Shown here in pieces: positions 1-4,100 of a stretch of 7,032 bases of DNA. How positions within the stretch are numbered: position 1 is the stretch's first letter; each line of letters starts with the position of its first letter. The position numbers and the translations under genes were made by a program. Source of the DNA: JANNRW01 sp031401815 (GTDB lineage: Bacteria > Desulfobacterota > Desulfuromonadia > Geobacterales > DSM-12255). Where the stretch lies: NCBI GenBank assembly GCA_031401815.1, contig JANNRW010000339.1, positions 1-7,032 on the forward strand. Reading direction: 5' to 3'. The notes beneath the pieces are model-generated. The model had not been told where the DNA came from and made no database searches. It saw nothing but the letters and a program-made list of their open reading frames with translations.

Positions 1-742
1 CGGGTTGCTTCATGGGGTTAAGATGGTTTTTCTGCCACGTCACGGGAAAGGTCACCGCTATCTTCCTTCCGAGGTGAACTATCGAGCCAACATTTACGGC
101 ATGAAAAAGCTCGGGGTAGGCAGGATTATCTCTGTATCAGCTGTAGGCAGCCTGAAGGAGGAGATTGTACCCGGTCATATCGTAATCCCCGACCAGTTCA
201 TTGATCGAACCAAAGGGGTTCGGAAAGACACCTTTTTCGGAAATGGTATTGTAGCTCATGCCGGTTTTGCCGATCCGGTCTGTCACCAACTTTCTGACAC
301 TCTCTTTGCCGCTGCCGGGGAAGCAGGCGCCACAGCGCACAAGGGGGGGGCATATATCTGCATGGAGGGGCCGGCCTTTTCAACAAGAGCCGAATCTTTC
401 ATGTATCGCGGACTTGGAGCCTCTGTAATCGGCATGACCAACCTTACAGAGGCAAAGCTGGCTCGCGAGGCAGAGATATGCTACGGCATAATCGCTCTTT
501 CTACAGACTATGACTGCTGGCATGATTCACATGAAGATGTTTCTGTCGAAGCAATCATCAGGATTATCAAACAGAATGTAGCAATGGCTAAAAATATCAT
601 CCGCCATGCTGTCGCAGGTATAGCCTCTGAACGCTCCTGCACTTGCAGTTCGGCAATGCAGTATGCCGTAATTACGGATAGAAAGGTGATTCCTGAAAAG
701 GCACGGGCGGATCTGGATATACTGGTCGGCAAGTATCTGTAA
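1..742 (+). CDS. mtnP: 5'-methylthioadenosine / purine nucleoside phosphorylase, 5'-truncated by the window edge
   Basis: This cytoplasmic enzyme of the PNP/MTAP family splits methylthioadenosine (or a related purine nucleoside) with phosphate to give the free base and a ribose-1-phosphate, feeding methionine and purine salvage. The reading frame is already open at base 2, so the gene begins outside the window. About 246 residues are visible against a usual 285-290, and the N-terminal glycine-rich phosphate loop is missing. Visible family motifs are PRHGKGH (35-55), an NYRAN segment, SAVGSL, the MEGPAFSTRAES block starting at 362, GMTN-EAKLAREAEI, and TDYDCWH around 506-523. The Asp-Tyr-Asp signature is what 6-aminopurine (MTA-type) enzymes carry where 6-oxopurine PNPs have Asn, so MTA is the favoured substrate. 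A Cys-Thr-Cys motif at 638-646 matches the C-terminal CxC of some archaeal and Geobacter-type relatives. The frame ends at TAA 740-742. The TTG at base 5 is not a plausible start because conserved sequence continues upstream. Methylthioinosine phosphorylase activity is a less likely alternative. Confidence 0.9.
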   Translation, partial: GLLHGVKMVFLPRHGKGHRYLPSEVNYRANIYGMKKLGVGRIISVSAVGSLKEEIVPGHIVIPDQFIDRTKGVRKDTFFGNGIVAHAGFADPVCHQLSDTLFAAAGEAGATAHKGGAYICMEGPAFSTRAESFMYRGLGASVIGMTNLTEAKLAREAEICYGIIALSTDYDCWHDSHEDVSVEAIIRIIKQNVAMAKNIIRHAVAGIASERSCTCSSAMQYAVITDRKVIPEKARADLDILVGKYL

Positions 743-908
743 GTATGCTTGCAGGGCTTCAAAAAGATTCAATTCTGTTGTTGATGCGCGTAGCAAGCGT
801 TGTTGTTGTATGAGCGACAGGGATTAAAGAGAAAAGTCAGCCGATTATTTTTCAGTTTTTTTGCGGGAATTTATTTTTTAATATTAACTGGAGTGCTTTA
901 ATTTTTTA
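743..908. other. Intergenic spacer with no recognisable gene
   Basis: I see no credible coding region here and no clear hairpin terminator directly after the phosphorylase stop codon. The right half (about 847-908) is very T/A-rich and contains a perfect 10-base palindrome, TTAATATTAA, at 878-887. That AT-rich tract lies just upstream of the TTGACA box and could act as an UP-like element. No riboswitch consensus was recognised. Confidence 0.5.
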
Positions 909-937
909 TTGACATTCGTAAAACCGCGTTGTATTTT
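909..937 (+). promoter_or_regulatory. Candidate sigma70 promoter (TTGACA-17-TATTTT)
   Basis: A perfect -35 hexamer TTGACA at 909-914 is separated by exactly 17 bases from TATTTT at 932-937, which matches four of six positions of the -10 consensus. An AT-rich tract lies immediately upstream. Transcription would start near 944. The promoter points toward the hairpin at 998-1036 and the giant gene at 1135, so it could drive a short terminated RNA, the giant gene, or both. Confidence 0.6.
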
Positions 938-972
938 GGCCTCGCTTTCAATGCTATATAGTGAGGTATGTT

Positions 973-1026
973 ATGAGAGAGAGTGATAGAAAACTAAAAA
1001 AGCCGCATTACCGAAGACTCCGGTAA
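973..1026 (+). CDS. Possible 17-residue basic leader peptide ORF
   Basis: ATG at 973 is preceded by GAGG at 963-966 with a six-base gap. It opens a 17-codon frame ending in TAA at 1024-1026. The peptide begins MRESDRKLKK and is strongly basic, with no membrane segment. The frame runs through the left arm and loop of the terminator hairpin and stops just inside the right arm, so a translating ribosome would melt the stem. That geometry would suit translation-coupled antitermination of the downstream giant gene. The ORF is short enough to occur by chance and no family is recognised, so it is listed as a candidate only. Confidence 0.25.
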   Translation: MRESDRKLKKPHYRRLR

Positions 1027-1036
1027 TGCGGCTTTT
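998..1036 (+). terminator. Strong intrinsic terminator hairpin, probably bidirectional
   Basis: The arms 998-1013 and 1021-1036 are perfect reverse complements (16 bp: AAAA plus a 12-bp GC-rich core against its complement plus TTTT) around a 7-base loop. The + strand continues with TTTTCTTGTTTG. On the - strand the hairpin is followed by a T-rich stretch complementary to the A-rich sequence at 991-1001, so it could stop transcription both ways. It lies about 255 bases after the phosphorylase stop codon, far for a simple gene-end terminator. It is much closer to the promoter at 909-937. Confidence 0.8.
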
Positions 1037-1053
1037 CTTGTTTGTTGGTTGAA

Positions 1054-1083
1054 TTGGCAAAGCAGTTAGCGGTCTGGTATCCG
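1054..1083 (+). promoter_or_regulatory. Weak candidate promoter for the giant gene
   Basis: TTGGCA at 1054-1059 and TATCCG at 1078-1083 are 18 bases apart, and the -10 has an extended TG-n element (TGG just before TATCC). Transcription would start near 1090 and leave a short leader of about 45 bases. The -10 matches the consensus poorly. The TTGGCA box is also complementary to TGCCAA at 1093-1098, so the segment may instead fold as part of a longer leader RNA. Confidence 0.25.
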
Positions 1084-1122
1084 AAAACAGTGTGCCAAGT
1101 CATTTTTCATATGTCTTGAATC

Positions 1123-1130
1123 AGGGAGGA
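1123..1130 (+). promoter_or_regulatory. Shine-Dalgarno sequence deciding the giant gene's start
   Basis: AGGGAGGA lies directly before the sequence ATGCATG, which offers two overlapping ATG codons at 1131 and 1135 in different frames. GGAGG (1125-1129) is five bases from the ATG at 1135 but only one base from that at 1131, so 1135 is favoured. The 1135 frame alone gives a signal peptide and a long protein. Confidence 0.75.
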
Positions 1131-1134
1131 ATGC

Positions 1135-4100
1135 ATGCAACGCAGAATGAATATGCCGGTTTTTATCAGGATATCGTTTGTTGCCATATTGATATTAGTA
1201 TGGCCTGTTTTCGCTTTTGCCACAGGCGTGGAGGACAAATTCAAGTCTTCCGTCAATTCAGGCAGATTGCATCTGAATATCAAGAAGCAGGTTGAACTTG
1301 AAAATTTGGTGGAGGCCATTGTCATTCTTGACAGCGCGGAAGCTGATATTGCAGCTGCTGACATGAGAAAGCGTCTCGGCGTCAGGCATGACAACAGCGA
1401 AACTATCAAGGAAAGAGCGCGGCTGCACAGAAAGAAAAAAGATGATCTGCTGGCTGCCGTTCCGCAAGACAACTACACAACTTTGGAAGATTTCGAGCTT
1501 TTTCCGGTCATGCACGTCAAGCTAGACAAGGCTGCACTGGCGAAGCTGCTTGATAGGCCGGAAGTAGCCTACATCGGCGAAAATATGAGGCTATCTCAGA
1601 AACTCAGCGAGAGTTTGCCGCTGGTTGACGCGCCTCTTGCCAACAGTTCCGGTTTTACCGGCAGTGGAACTTCTGTCGCAGTTTTGGATACCGGAGTCAA
1701 TTACACCCTTGCTGCTTTCGGCGGTTGTAACTCGCCCGGAGTACCTGCCGGGTGCAAGGTGAGCTACGCCCAGAACTTTGCTGACAATGGCGGCGTGCTC
1801 GACAGCACTGGGCATGGCACTAATGTTTCGGCCATTGTCCTTGGCATGGCTCCTGACTCAAAAATATTGAGCCTGCAAGTTTTTCGTCCGGACGGGTTTG
1901 CATACGAAGTTGATGTAATAAGAGCGCTGCAATGGGTGTTGTCGAATAAAAGTGCCTTCAATATTGCGGCAGCCAATCTCAGTTTCGGAGCAGGTGAATA
2001 TTCTGCAATCTGTCCGAAACTGCCGCTTTCCGGAGTGATAAAAGACCTGAAAAACGCGGGAGTGACAACTGTCATTGCATCAGGGAACGACGGTTTCACC
2101 AATGCACTCTCCTATCCTGCATGCAGCCCGGATGCTGTTTCAGTTGGCGCGGTCTATGACTCTTACATAAGTGGCAACCTTTATCTCAAAGAAGGAAATT
2201 GCACAGACATATCAACTGCTTCGGATCAGGTGGCCTGCTTTTCCAACAGTGCACACTTTCTGACGATTCTTGCGCCGGGTTCAGTGGTAAACTCTGCTGG
2301 CATCTACCTGTCAGGCACTTCCCAGGCAGCGCCGCATGTGGCGGGAGCAGTGGCTTTATTGAAGGCGAACGAACCGTTACTTACGGTAGAGAATATTGTC
2401 GCTAAACTGACCTCAGCAGGAACTCCGGTTACCGACTCCAGAAACGGCATAACCAAGCCAAGGTTGAATGTTCTTTCGGGGATCAATAGCCAGCAGAAGG
2501 GCGTTAATGGCGATGCGACTGGCAGTAACAGCCCGGCTGACGGGAACAGTAACGGAACCCAAAGTGATACGAACAACAATAAAGATCAGGAATCAGGCAC
2601 AGGCGGCCAGAATCAGAACGTTACAGATAATAATACCACCAATCAGATTGACGGCTCTGGCTGGAGAACGGGAAAAGCTCAATTAGTGAGCCAAGAAGAG
2701 GCAAAGGCATATTTAGATTCCAAAGCCAGAAAAAATACCAAGGCCGGAGTAACGCGATTTAACTCCATGTCGGCCACTTATGCTTCTCCGGAAATAACGG
2801 AGCTTGCAAGGGCGCTGCAATATGATCCGAAGCTGATCTACGATTATGTTCATAACAACATTGATTATGTTCCTTACTACGGTTCCCTCAAAGGGGCAAC
2901 TCTTACGTATCTGGACGGCAGTGGAAATGACATGGATCAGGCGTCGCTGATGATTGCCCTTTTGCGGGCAAGCGGAATATCCGCTCAATATGTTAATGGC
3001 TCAATGACTATTCCGGGAGTAAATATTGCCAACTGGTTAGGAGTAGATGTCAACTATCAGGTGATAGCCAGTGTAGTTGGCAGCGGTGGATGTCCTGGAA
3101 GTATTGACTCTGATTTAACAGTCCATATGAATCGTACTTGGGTCAAAGCGACGATCAATGGAAGCGTTTATTACTTCGATCCTGCGTTCAAGCTTTACTC
3201 CGAGGTTCCGAAAATCGATCTCCACGCAGCCTTGGGATTTGATCAGGCGACTTTTCTGAATGACGCGACCTCCGGAGCGACAATCAATTCCGATTACGCA
3301 CAAAACCTGAATGAAGCAAACATCAGGAGCAAACTTACCACTTACGCCAATAATCTTGCTACGGCCATCAGAACAAATCACCCCAACAAATCAATCGAAG
3401 AAATCGTTGGCGGGAGGAAAATCACTCCGTCAACGTTAACCGAGTACAGCACATCCCTGCTGTTCTCCACTAGTAACATTAATGTATGGGACAATGACAT
3501 CCCTCTTGTCTTAACCGCCACTGTAAAGATTCAACATCAAGGCATCAATTGCACCATTGAAACTCCGGAATTGTCAGGAAAACGGCTTACCCTTACTTAT
3601 CCAGGAGGCATTCCCACGCTCCTTCTCGATGGAAGTTCTATCCAGAGCAGGGCAGCGTGCCCTGCATCGACAGGAAATTCAACAACCGCCGGTAGTGTAT
3701 ATAACCTGACACTTTCCATAGAGCACCCGTACGATGACTATGGAGCATATGCAGATCAAGTTGTCCAATACACATTGAAAAGCGGGAGCACATACGCCAT
3801 TGTCTATAATTTTGGCGGGGCGTCAGATATTCTCACGCAGAAGCTTCAAAAGCAGCTGGACATTTACCAGTCGCAAGGTAAAGACAGCCTCTCGGAAGAA
3901 GTCCTTGGTGAAACGCTAAATATCATGGGGCAGTCGTGGCAAAAGCAGGTTTCTTTGTCATCAAGACTCATTGCCTCTTTAACCGATACAGTGCAAATAT
4001 CTCATCACAGCATAGGGCTCATGGCGCAAGAAACAAATTCATCAAACCAGAAATTTTACTTTATTGATATAAAAGCGAAATTTGAGAATTATCGTGAAAA

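Larger units (their letters stand above)
944..1040 (+). ncRNA. Putative short transcript: small RNA or attenuated leader
   Basis: This unit is inferred from a promoter at 909-937 and a strong hairpin with a T-rich tail ending near 1040, which together define an RNA of about 95 bases. It does not match any RNA family I can name. It may be an independent small RNA. It may equally be the 5' leader of the giant gene that starts 95 bases further on, in which case the hairpin would be a regulated terminator. Existence of the transcript is an inference from sequence signals only. Confidence 0.35.

Noticed and set aside
1054..1098. Possible c-di-GMP (GEMM-I) riboswitch suggested by GGCAAAG and GAAAAC-like pieces
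   Set aside because: The conserved GACGCAAAGCC-type core and paired P2/P3 arms of the class could not be found; only a 6-bp TTGGCA/TGCCAA pairing is visible.
1092..1295. Overlapping + strand ORF, including the ATG at 1131
   Set aside because: The ATG at 1131 sits almost against the Shine-Dalgarno sequence. The frame gives a short Cys/His-rich peptide with no family resemblance and lies over the signal-peptide codons of the giant gene.
1107..1472. 121-codon ORF on the - strand over the start of the giant gene
   Set aside because: Its Ser/Leu/Ala-rich product mirrors the opposite strand. The + strand has a strong ribosome binding site, signal peptide and conserved protease.
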